This document shows positions 7,237-15,487 of a stretch of DNA of 64,000 nt, one piece after another. Within the stretch, counting starts at the first letter, position 1. Each line of letters opens with the position of its first letter. Source of the stretch: Planctomycetota bacterium (GTDB lineage Bacteria > Planctomycetota > UBA8742 > UBA2392); assembly GCA_019912315.1 (NCBI GenBank), contig JAIOJA010000013.1, positions 62,001 to 126,000 on the forward strand, given 5' to 3'. Made by a program: the position numbers and the translations under genes. The notes beneath the pieces were generated by a model. It searched no databases. It was not told the origin of the DNA and saw only the letters and a program-made list of their open reading frames with translations.

Positions 7237-9996
7237 TTAGCTGTCCCAGCCGGGACGGCGCACTTCTTCGTCATTGAGGTCGATCACCTTGGCGTGAACG
7301 ACGATCACGAGGTTGTACTGTTCCTTGCTGCGTCCCTGGCGCTTGAACAACAGCCCCAGCAGCGGGATGTCACTGAGAATCGGCACACCGCTTTCGACCC
7401 ATTTGTCGCGCACGGTTTTCAGCCCAGCGATCACCACTGCGCCGCCGTCCGGCACGCGCACAGTGGTCTGCACGGTCTGCAGCTTGATCTCGGGAATCTG
7501 GATGGTCACGGAACTGGTCGGGCCGAGCGTCGTGGTGAACGTCGGAATCGGCAGGGCAAGCTCCGCGATGGTGGGCTGCACTTCAATCGTGATGAAGCGG
7601 CGGTCGTTGCTGACCGTCGGCTTCACGTCCAGCACCATGCCGTCAAGGATCGTGTCGATCACCGGGTTGGCAATGGCGGCGCTGGTGGCGCTGTTCAGTT
7701 CAAAGTCCTGAACATAGGGGATCTGGTTGACGATTGTGATGTTGGCGCGCTGCGTGTTGAAGGCACTGAGGCGCGGAGCCGTCAGCACGCGAGCCTTCTT
7801 GCGTTTCTGCACAGCAATGATGACGGCGTTGATCTGCGTCAGGTCCACGAAGTAGGCGAACTGCATGGCGAAGCCGCCGGTGTTCGTGAGCATGTTGCCG
7901 AGCGCGTTGTCATAGATGTGCTCGAAGCGTCCGCGAATGTCCTGGTTGAAGTTCACGGGCGGGTTGTTCGGGTCTTGGTTGTTGAAGAAGATACCCGAGG
8001 TCGGGTTGGCCGGCGCGATGCCGCCCGAGCCGTTGTCGAACTGGCCGCCGGCGTTGTCTTCGGGGCCGGTGGTCACGTCTTCGAGTGTGGTGTTGGCCTG
8101 GTTCGGCACCTGGGCGGGGCCACCATTGCCGCGGAAGTCGATGCCGAAGTCCTGCAGGTAGTCGTCTTCCACGCTGATGAAGCGAACTTCGATGTTCACC
8201 ATCAGCCCGGCAATCTTGCGCAACTCGTCAAGGAAGTCGCGAAGCTCGGCCTGTACTTGCGGGTTGTGCGTGGCGACGAGCTGACCGCCAAAGAACTTCA
8301 GCGCGTTCGGTTCATCCCATGTGTCCGGAGCCACGGATTCGGTGACAAGTTCTTCGATCCGGTCGATGTCGAGGGTGCGCTCCGACTCGTCGGGGTATGA
8401 GATGCTCGGGCCGCCGCTGGTGTCATCGGCGGGGATCAAACGCAGGATCGGCCCCACAAACTCGGTGATATTGAAGGTAAGGTCGCGCACGTCATGCACG
8501 CGAGTTACCAGGGAACTGGCGTCCGCCTCGGCATCTTCGCCGACGACGAACAGCACGCCGAACTTGATCTGCGTCTTGAGGTCAAAGTCGGTAAGAATGA
8601 TGTTGAGGGCGCTGCCGATCGGGATGCCTTCCAGGGCGATCGTCACGGCCTCATCGCCGTCCACATCCGGGTCCAGGCGAATGGCGATGCCGGCGCGGCG
8701 CTGGATGTCGGCGACCACGTTGGTCAGCGTCTCTTCTTCGTAATTGACGTCGATGATCTTGCTTTCCAGGGCATTCTGGATGCGCTGGATATCCGGGTCC
8801 GTGCGGACGGAGTCCTGCGCCTGTGAGCGGCGGGCGCGGATGCGCTCGGCCAGCAGCCCGGTGGGGTACTCCAGCAACGTCGTCTGCGGCACCATCGCCT
8901 CACGCAACTGGCGCAGGGTTTCCTGGTAGCCGGCGATGCGCTTCTCAAAGGTGTCGCGGTTGAGCTGAATCAGGCGCGCATCGGCGATCTCGCGCTTCAG
9001 GGTCTCGGCCTGGTGGAATTGTGGGTCGAGGTACAGGATGCGGTCAACGATTTCCTCAGCGGTCTTGAACCGGCGCAGCTCGAGGTTGTAAACGGCCTGG
9101 CGCCACAGCTCGACGATTTCTTCCTTGCGGCGCTCTTCGTCGGCCACGGACTCAAGGTCGCGCATCCGGCGTTCGCGCTTCAGGGCGTCTTCCTGCAGGT
9201 TCTTGCGTTCGGTCTGGAGTTCGCGGCGGGCGCGATCGAGACCGTTCTGGGCGATTGCATCGTAGTTTTGCTGAAGCTGGGCACCGTAGGGTGCGAACTT
9301 CACCAAGCGGCGCAGCTTTTCCCAGCTTTCGCTGGCGTCCGCCCAGCGACCATCGTTCTCGGCGTCGAGGGCGGCCTCGTAGGTGCGGCGAGCCTCGATT
9401 TCGTACTCTTCCTGAGCGGCGGCGGGCATGTCGGCCCAGCGCGGCGCCAAAGACGCGCCTGTCGAGGCGAGGTTGCGGACCTCATCAAGCAGCTTGGCGA
9501 CGTCGTTGGTGTTTTCCGTGGGCTTGAGGGCGATTGCGCGCTCAAAGTAATCTTCGGCGTCGTCCAGTTCACCGTTTTTCATGGCGAGCACACCGCGGTC
9601 TTTCAACCAGCGGTACTCGACGTCGCGGCGGCGGTCGTTGTCGAAGACCTCGCGCGAGCCGTTGTCGCCCGACTTGACGTTCTGGCCCTTGGCCGTCTCG
9701 TCAACGCGCTTGCCATTATCCGTGACGCCGCCTGTACCGGAACGCTCGCCACCCGGGTTGTCCACGAGGTTGCCGGGCGCACCTTCGCCCTCGCGCTCGT
9801 AGCCCGACGGTGTTTCGCCGGCAGGTTCCCGTTCGCTGTCTTCGGCGACGAAGTCGTCCGACGCCCAGGCGCCGTCCGACCTGCTGGTATCACCCTGGAA
9901 CGGCATGACAGAGCAGGCCGTTACGATGGAGGCAGCAAAGGTCAGTGCCAGCAAAGCACGTAGATTACGCAAAGTAGCCCTAAAATTAGACGTCAT
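7237..9996 (-). CDS. Lipoprotein secretin (type II/III secretion system / type IV pilus outer-membrane channel family)
   Basis: A 919-aa secreted protein. A lipoprotein signal peptide ends at SIVTAC (Cys28). Residues 30-130 are a low-complexity linker, about 130-215 are TPR-like (ELDDAEDYFERAIALKP), and 245-305 look like coiled coil. An STN/secretin N-terminal short domain spans about 418-490, and the secretin channel domain fills about 700-905 with the hallmark VPILSDIPLLGLLF. Secretins form outer-membrane gates. Genes for the rest of a type II or type IV pilus machine are not adjacent. The long N-terminal extension is unlike classical GspD or PilQ. A GGTGAGGA Shine-Dalgarno lies upstream of the start and a strong terminator follows the stop. 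Confidence 0.9.
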   Translation of the reverse strand: MTSNFRATLRNLRALLALTFAASIVTACSVMPFQGDTSRSDGAWASDDFVAEDSEREPAGETPSGYEREGEGAPGNLVDNPGGERSGTGGVTDNGKRVDETAKGQNVKSGDNGSREVFDNDRRRDVEYRWLKDRGVLAMKNGELDDAEDYFERAIALKPTENTNDVAKLLDEVRNLASTGASLAPRWADMPAAAQEEYEIEARRTYEAALDAENDGRWADASESWEKLRRLVKFAPYGAQLQQNYDAIAQNGLDRARRELQTERKNLQEDALKRERRMRDLESVADEERRKEEIVELWRQAVYNLELRRFKTAEEIVDRILYLDPQFHQAETLKREIADARLIQLNRDTFEKRIAGYQETLRQLREAMVPQTTLLEYPTGLLAERIRARRSQAQDSVRTDPDIQRIQNALESKIIDVNYEEETLTNVVADIQRRAGIAIRLDPDVDGDEAVTIALEGIPIGSALNIILTDFDLKTQIKFGVLFVVGEDAEADASSLVTRVHDVRDLTFNITEFVGPILRLIPADDTSGGPSISYPDESERTLDIDRIEELVTESVAPDTWDEPNALKFFGGQLVATHNPQVQAELRDFLDELRKIAGLMVNIEVRFISVEDDYLQDFGIDFRGNGGPAQVPNQANTTLEDVTTGPEDNAGGQFDNGSGGIAPANPTSGIFFNNQDPNNPPVNFNQDIRGRFEHIYDNALGNMLTNTGGFAMQFAYFVDLTQINAVIIAVQKRKKARVLTAPRLSAFNTQRANITIVNQIPYVQDFELNSATSAAIANPVIDTILDGMVLDVKPTVSNDRRFITIEVQPTIAELALPIPTFTTTLGPTSSVTIQIPEIKLQTVQTTVRVPDGGAVVIAGLKTVRDKWVESGVPILSDIPLLGLLFKRQGRSKEQYNLVIVVHAKVIDLNDEEVRRPGWDS

Positions 9997-10259
9997 GGAA
10001 TGCAGTCCTCACCTTGGGGTTCGTGCAGCGGGCGGCACGCAGCCGGGGCCGTTGCGACAATACGCCAGGGGAACCAGGGGTCCGCAATTCAGGGGGTAAA
10101 GATGAAGGTTAGCCAGCCCATCGCGCCCGTCAAGCAGGAAAAGAGGGGCCGGGGGGCCATTAACCTGTCATGAGTGTACCACACCGGGGGTGCCCTGAAA
10201 GTGACGTTTCCCGCACCGGGATGCCCGCTCGTTCGCAGGACGGATTCCGCTGCGCCCCC

Positions 10260-12053
10260 TTAGCCCGGCGCATCAGCAAGCGCCGCCCGGCACGGCTCGC
10301 TCAGTTCGTCCAGGGCGTGCCCACGGAACAGGCGCCCCGGTCCAGTCCGCATGGCGCGCATCAGTCTGTCAGCGGCCGCCAGCGCCCGCGCAACGGACGC
10401 TCGGTGCGGAAAGTCACCACGTGCCGCTCGGTCCAGGAGATCGGAATGCAGACTCTCTGCACGGGTCAGGGCATCCTGCTCCCCGTGTGCAAGATGCCAA
10501 GCCTCCAGACGGAGCTGCGGTACAACCGCCACGGTCAGGTAGAACCGCTCTAACTTGTCGGTTCCTAACGCCTCCGCGACCTGCGCCGTCAGGTCGCCGG
10601 CGCCCGCGAAATCCCCTTGCAGCAGCAACAGGCTCACCAGATCGGACGCGGCCAGGAACATGCGGGGCGTTTCGCTCGCACCCATCTCATTGGACAGCAC
10701 ACAGGCGTCGCGGGCGCTGGCGAGGCGCCCCTGCACGAATAGCAGTTTGCCGAAGTCGCGCAACGCAATCGACTTCCACATTCCGCGCGTGTCGCCGAAC
10801 ATATCAAGCGCCATGCGCAGCGACTGTTCGGCCTGGACTGTATCGCCCGCGTGCAGCTTGATGCCGCCGATGAGGGCCAGGCAGAAGGCCTCGCTGAGGC
10901 TGCCGGGTTTCACGCGGCGGTACTTCCCGATGGCCTCAGTGAGCAGCGCCAAGGCTTCGGGCTCGTTGCCCATCTCGCTGTGCCAGCGGGCGTACTCGCG
11001 GATGGCCGTGGCGGTTTCCTGAAGGCTGCCGTGCTCGCGGAACGAGTTGACCTGACGGCGCAGCAACTCGCCGGCCTCCGGCAGGCGCCCCAGAAACCAC
11101 TGATAGCAAGATGCCAGATTTCCCAAGGTCCCCCGAACCACGTCTTCAGCACCGATTTCCCGGGCGCGCTCCAGTACCGGCAGCAGCAGTTTCTCCGCCC
11201 TGGCGCCATCGCCGTTGTTCAACTCCATGACCGCCATGTTGTGCTGTGCAATCCAGGGGGCGCCGACCTCTCCGGATGCACGGAATGCCTCAATGGCCTC
11301 TGTGTACAGCGTGCGCCCGCGCGCCAGCCCCTCCGGGGTCCGGGCGACAATCGACGCCAGCTCCGCCTTCACGCGCCCGATGCCGCGCAGGTCCCCGGAT
11401 GCCGTAACGCATTGCAGAGCCTCGGCGGCGACCTGTTCCGCTTCCTCCGGTTCGCCGCGGGTACTCAACAGACCGGCCTGTTGCACGAGCAGGCGCCCGC
11501 GCAGAGCCTGCCCCGGATCACGCCGCAGGGCCTCATGGATCAGCGCCTCGGCGTGGTCGAGGTCCCCGTCGCGCGTCATGCGGTTGATATGGGCGTCAGC
11601 GGCCTGGCAGAACAGGTCCGCGGAGACGCCGCCGCGGGCGAGCTCCAGACAGTCGCGTTGCACATCGTCGCATTCGCGCTGTCGCCCCAGTCGCTTGAGG
11701 GCCGAGGCTTCGCCCAGGCGCGCCACGATGAGCAATTCGCGATCATCGGCCAGTTCCTGTACGCGGCGCCAGTGGGTGAGAGCGTAGGTGGGCAGGTGGC
11801 GGCGCTCGGCGTCTTCGGCGGCGCGGCGCGTGTAGGTGACTTCCTGGGCCTTGAGTCTGGCGTCACCCGGGGCGGACTCGGCGGCAAGCCGGGCGTGGTA
11901 GGCCAGTGCTTCGGCGTGGCCGTCGGCGCCATGGGCTTCCACGATACTGATGGCATCGCTATGCAGCTCACCGCGCCGGGTCAGCGGCATGAGCTGGTAG
12001 GCCGCGTCGCGCACAACGACGTGGCGGAAGAGGTAGATGTCTTCGGCTTGCAT
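10260..12053 (-). CDS. TPR-rich protein resembling the C-terminal half of a STAND/AAA-type regulator
   Basis: A 597-aa protein. The first 30 residues (YLFRHVVVRDAAYQLMPL) match the segment that normally follows the ATPase domain in large adenylate-cyclase, PknK or MalT-like STAND regulators. The remainder is helical TPR-like repeats (for example EEAEQVAAEALQCV and LDHAEALIHEALRRDP). No kinase, cyclase, Walker motif or DNA-binding domain is present, and only 58 nt separate its start from the preceding gene, so the catalytic half is missing here. It may be a stand-alone scaffold or a remnant. A TATACT hexamer (minus strand, 12064-12069) lies 10 nt before the ATG, so the transcript could be nearly leaderless. 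Confidence 0.7.
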   Translation of the reverse strand: MQAEDIYLFRHVVVRDAAYQLMPLTRRGELHSDAISIVEAHGADGHAEALAYHARLAAESAPGDARLKAQEVTYTRRAAEDAERRHLPTYALTHWRRVQELADDRELLIVARLGEASALKRLGRQRECDDVQRDCLELARGGVSADLFCQAADAHINRMTRDGDLDHAEALIHEALRRDPGQALRGRLLVQQAGLLSTRGEPEEAEQVAAEALQCVTASGDLRGIGRVKAELASIVARTPEGLARGRTLYTEAIEAFRASGEVGAPWIAQHNMAVMELNNGDGARAEKLLLPVLERAREIGAEDVVRGTLGNLASCYQWFLGRLPEAGELLRRQVNSFREHGSLQETATAIREYARWHSEMGNEPEALALLTEAIGKYRRVKPGSLSEAFCLALIGGIKLHAGDTVQAEQSLRMALDMFGDTRGMWKSIALRDFGKLLFVQGRLASARDACVLSNEMGASETPRMFLAASDLVSLLLLQGDFAGAGDLTAQVAEALGTDKLERFYLTVAVVPQLRLEAWHLAHGEQDALTRAESLHSDLLDRAARGDFPHRASVARALAAADRLMRAMRTGPGRLFRGHALDELSEPCRAALADAPG

Positions 12054-12063
12054 GAAGCGCGCG

Positions 12064-12069
12064 AGTATA
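12064..12069 (-). promoter_or_regulatory. Possible -10 hexamer for the TPR regulator-half gene
   Basis: TATACT on the minus strand, 10 nt upstream of the ATG at 12053. No convincing -35 is seen 16-18 nt further up. If real, transcription would start within a few bases of the start codon. Confidence 0.3.
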
Positions 12070-12111
12070 CCCGAGGAGTCCCCCGGCGCGAACGGTAACG
12101 GGGCACGCTCT

Positions 12112-14391
12112 CTAGCGGCGGTGGTTGTCGCCGTTTATGCCGATGCGCCCACCATTCAACCGGAACGTCAGCCCCGCGCCCTCGCGTACCACCACAATCA
12201 CCACGCTGTCGCCGTCCTTTGTGGCCTGCACTTGCTTGACAAGCTCTGTCATGTTGCTGATCGCGACTCCGTTGTATTCGGTGATCAGATCGCCGACCTT
12301 GAGGCCGGCCACGGCGCCCTGGCTGCCTTCCACCACCTGGGTGATTTTCACGCAGTTCGGCGGGCCGAGGCTCAAGCTGACGTTGTTCTGCCCGTAATTG
12401 ACGGTGGCTTGCACGTAGGTCTGGATGCCGTCGTTGCTGTAGGCCATCACCCAGTACTCGCCCTCGGGCAGGTAGGCGAAACGGGCCTGGTTGTTGTCGT
12501 CCAGCTTGCCATAGCGGTAGACGGTGCCGCCCTTGTTGTCGCTCTTGCTGACGGTGACCTGGATGCTCTTCTTGTCCTTGATCTCCGGTGCAAGGTCGAC
12601 CGCAACGATCACGACACAGCGCTCATCGATGCTGAAGTCAACGGTGTTGTCACCGGCGCTGAGGGTAACGGTCTGTTGGGCCAGGCTGTCGTTCTGGTTG
12701 AACTCGACGCTGATCTCGTATTGCCCGGGCTGCAGGTTGTTGGCGACGTAGCTGCCGTCCTGATTGACCTGCACGTACTGTGCATTCTCGGCGCCCTTGC
12801 GAACCATCTTTTCCGCGTTCTTGTCGCGCACGTCGTCGTCGCCCACGGGCGTAACGCGCACGTACAGGTTTTCCGGGATTCCACCCGGCGCGCTGACGTT
12901 GCCGCTGAGCCGTGCCGGCTCTTGAAACAGCACATCGAACGTGTTGCTGCCATCGAAGATGCTGACCTCCTGGCTGACCTGCGGGAAGTTGTTGGCCTGC
13001 ACGTGCATGGTGTAGTCGCCGGCGGGCACGCCGATGAATTCGAGCTCGCCCTTGGTCGTCACCGGCTGCTGGACGCCCTGGATGTACTGCCCCTGTTTGT
13101 CCGTGAACCAGGCGTAGGTGGGAGTCACGGCGTCGCCGCCGCTGCTTTTGCCGACGATCTTGACTCGGCAGCCGGAATCGATGCTGAAGTCGGCGTAGTT
13201 TTCGCCGCTGACCAGTGTGATCTCGCGCGAGTCCGTGAAGCTGCCCAGTGTCGCGGTTACGGTGTAGGTTCCCGGTTTGATGTTCTCGATGCGATACTTG
13301 CCGTCTGCGCCTGTGTAGCCGGAATTGCCGCCCCAGTACTCGCCGGCGAAGCCCAGGTCAACGGAGGGCGACAGCTCGAGTTCATCGAGCGTTTCGTACA
13401 ACTTCAGGCTGCGGGTGCTTTCCTCGCCCCAGTAGCCGCCCCAGGCGCCGTCCAGTTCGTCGCCGCCCAGATACACGCTGACGCTCTGCAGGGGCGAGTT
13501 GTCCTTTGATTTCACGACACCGCTCAGGCTCGCGGCGCGCACCAGTTTGACTTCGACCTCCGCGCCCTCCGCGTTGACGTCGATGACTACGCCCGGGTCC
13601 TGGATCCAGCCTTGCGCGCTGACGACGATCTGTACTTTGCCTGCTTTTGCACGGATGCGGAATTTGTCGCCCGAGAACTCGGCGCCGTGGATGTATTCAA
13701 ACCAGCCCTGCCCCGTGTCGCCGTTGGTGGTTACCCAGTAGCGATCCGGCAATTTGCCGCCTTCGTAGCGAAGTACGCCTTCAATGATGACGGGCACATC
13801 GAACTCGAAGTCGATGGTGTCGCCGGACTTGCCGGTCTTCTGACTGCTGCCGATTTCGGCGTGGTTCGCAGTGACGCGGTAGGTCACGGCGCGATCCAGG
13901 TCGTCAAAACTGTAGCGCCCCAGATTGTCCGTGTGGGTGATGCGGGTGTTGCGTTCGAGCTGGCGGAAGTAGCGGTCGAAGGCCTTGTGGGTTGCGACGA
14001 TGTCATTCTCGTCCCAGGTCGGGGCGCTGATGACGGCATCGGTGTTGATGGCCGAAATGCGCATTCCTTCAACGGGCTTTCCGTCGCTGAATTTGACGCT
14101 GCCTTTGACTTTGCCGTCGCCGCGGTCATCGGGGTTGTAGAGGCTCGGCTGCTCGGGGATGTCAACTTTGGGCTCGTAGACCTTTGCGGGAGGTGGACGA
14201 TCTACGGGCATCTTGAGCGGGTCTCTGACGCCGCCATCAAGGGGGCTGCACGCTTCGTCATAGTCGGCCACAACGGGGGTATTAGACGCTGGGTCGCCCG
14301 CACCGATGAAGCCGTACAGCCCGAACATGATGGCCAGCACGGTGATCACAAGCTGGGCAAGGCTGAACGCGGATAGTTTTGGCTTACGCAT
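12112..14391 (-). CDS. Membrane-anchored modular protein with carboxypeptidase-regulatory-like modules and a C-terminal PDZ domain
   Basis: A 759-aa protein with one N-terminal membrane segment (about residues 8-30) and the rest predicted outside the cytoplasm. Several beta-sandwich modules of the CarboxypepD_reg/Ig-like kind are visible: GKVKGSVKFSDGKPVEGM near 95, SLSGVVKSKDNSPLQSVSV near 285, GKYRIENIKPGTYTVTATLG near 358 and YVANNLQPGQYEISVEF near 555. The last 80 residues form a PDZ domain (GAVAGLKVGDLITEYNGVAI). No peptidase active site is seen, so the PDZ is not part of an HtrA- or Ctp-type protease here. Function unknown; a surface scaffold is plausible. A protein of related style is encoded at 44875-46785. 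Confidence 0.75.
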   Translation of the reverse strand: MRKPKLSAFSLAQLVITVLAIMFGLYGFIGAGDPASNTPVVADYDEACSPLDGGVRDPLKMPVDRPPPAKVYEPKVDIPEQPSLYNPDDRGDGKVKGSVKFSDGKPVEGMRISAINTDAVISAPTWDENDIVATHKAFDRYFRQLERNTRITHTDNLGRYSFDDLDRAVTYRVTANHAEIGSSQKTGKSGDTIDFEFDVPVIIEGVLRYEGGKLPDRYWVTTNGDTGQGWFEYIHGAEFSGDKFRIRAKAGKVQIVVSAQGWIQDPGVVIDVNAEGAEVEVKLVRAASLSGVVKSKDNSPLQSVSVYLGGDELDGAWGGYWGEESTRSLKLYETLDELELSPSVDLGFAGEYWGGNSGYTGADGKYRIENIKPGTYTVTATLGSFTDSREITLVSGENYADFSIDSGCRVKIVGKSSGGDAVTPTYAWFTDKQGQYIQGVQQPVTTKGELEFIGVPAGDYTMHVQANNFPQVSQEVSIFDGSNTFDVLFQEPARLSGNVSAPGGIPENLYVRVTPVGDDDVRDKNAEKMVRKGAENAQYVQVNQDGSYVANNLQPGQYEISVEFNQNDSLAQQTVTLSAGDNTVDFSIDERCVVIVAVDLAPEIKDKKSIQVTVSKSDNKGGTVYRYGKLDDNNQARFAYLPEGEYWVMAYSNDGIQTYVQATVNYGQNNVSLSLGPPNCVKITQVVEGSQGAVAGLKVGDLITEYNGVAISNMTELVKQVQATKDGDSVVIVVVREGAGLTFRLNGGRIGINGDNHRR

Positions 14392-14654
14392 GACTCCCCC
14401 GTCATCAATACACGCCAGGCCGGCGTTTGTTACGCAGCACTAGGACGTGTTAATCAGGCAAGAGTTCCCCGGTTTTGTGTATCCGGGTCGTAACAGTTGC
14501 AAGTGATGAGTCTATCGGGCCTTACAGCCGAGTCGCGCGCTTCATGGCGCATCCAAAATTGCCTCGCGCGAAGATCACGCGAAGTACTGCAATTACAGAT
14601 ACACGTGAGTTCATATCTACACGCCAGGCTGTTGAGTGAACCTGGCGAGAGGGA

Positions 14655-15404
14655 TCAGGACTTCTTGCTGCCGAAGACTTTGCCGATGAACCAGGCGATC
14701 GGGTCATAGAAACGGTCTACCACGCGTTCTTTCATCGGGATGATCGCGTTGTCCGTAATCTGGATGTGTTCCGGGCAGACTTCCGTGCAGCAGCGCGTGA
14801 TGTTGCACCAGCCCGTGCCGAGTTCTTTGCGCGCGGCGGGGATGCGATCCTCCGTGTCGAGCGGATGCATGTCCAGTTGCGCCAGACGAATCATGAAACG
14901 CGGGCCGACAAACTGGTCGTGCTTCTTGTGATCGCGCAGCACGTGGCAGACATCCTGGCACAGGAAGCACTCGATGCACTTGCGGAATTCCTGCACGCGG
15001 TCGACGTCTTCCTGCATCATGCGGTGGTTGCCGTCGGCGTCGCGGGGCTTGGTCTTGAGCGGTGCAATACGCTTGTTCTGCTCAAAGTTCCAGCTTACGT
15101 CTGTCACCAGGTCGCGGATGATCGGGAAGGCTTTAAGCGGCTGAACGGTGATCGTCTCGCCCGGCTCAAACGTGTTCAGGCGAGCCATGCAGCCGAGTTT
15201 CGGCTTGCCGTTGATTTCCATACTGCATGAGCCGCACTTGCCGGCCTTGCAGTTCCAGCGTACGGCAAGGTCGCTCGCGTGCTCCGCCTGGATGCGGTGC
15301 AGCCCGTCAAGCACCACCATGCCGGGCTGGGTCTCGACGGTGTATTCCTTGAACTCACCGCCGTTCGCGTCGCCCCGCCAGACTTTGAATGTGCGCTGTG
15401 CCAT
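14655..15404 (-). CDS. sdhB: Succinate dehydrogenase / fumarate reductase iron-sulfur subunit
   Basis: A 249-aa electron-transfer subunit. The [2Fe-2S] ligands are C52, C57, C60 and C72 (CKAGKCGSC). The [4Fe-4S] and [3Fe-4S] motifs are CIECFLCQDVC (143-153) and CNITRCCTEVCPEH (200-212). It passes electrons from the flavoprotein to the membrane subunit. It is the last gene of an sdhC-sdhA-sdhB order on the minus strand and is separated from sdhA by a heptad repeat element. Confidence 0.95.
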   Translation of the reverse strand: MAQRTFKVWRGDANGGEFKEYTVETQPGMVVLDGLHRIQAEHASDLAVRWNCKAGKCGSCSMEINGKPKLGCMARLNTFEPGETITVQPLKAFPIIRDLVTDVSWNFEQNKRIAPLKTKPRDADGNHRMMQEDVDRVQEFRKCIECFLCQDVCHVLRDHKKHDQFVGPRFMIRLAQLDMHPLDTEDRIPAARKELGTGWCNITRCCTEVCPEHIQITDNAIIPMKERVVDRFYDPIAWFIGKVFGSKKS

Positions 15405-15413
15405 AGCTTCGCT

Positions 15414-15485
15414 GGGGTTGGGGCTTCGGGGTTAGGGCATGGGGAAGTTCCCCTAAGCCCCAAGCCCAAAGCCCTATGCCCTTCT
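15414..15485. repeat. Heptad-phased inverted element between sdhA and sdhB (element A)
   Basis: The left arm (15414-15448) reads as contiguous 7-mers with consensus GGGNNTN. The right arm (about 15451-15485) reads as contiguous 7-mers CCCNANG, the same word inverted. The two arms can fold into a long imperfect hairpin. It fills nearly all of the 83-nt gap between sdhA and sdhB. Confidence 0.7.
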
Positions 15486-15487
15486 CC

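Noticed and set aside
7228..8400. 390-aa open frame on the plus strand over the secretin gene
   Set aside because: The secretin signature motifs are on the minus strand. The plus frame is compositionally biased and begins at the terminator region.
12037..13509. 490-aa open frame on the plus strand opposite the PDZ-ended protein gene
   Set aside because: It is Val/Ala/Leu/His-rich antisense translation in GC-rich DNA with no domain, while the minus-strand frame shows clear beta-sandwich and PDZ motifs.
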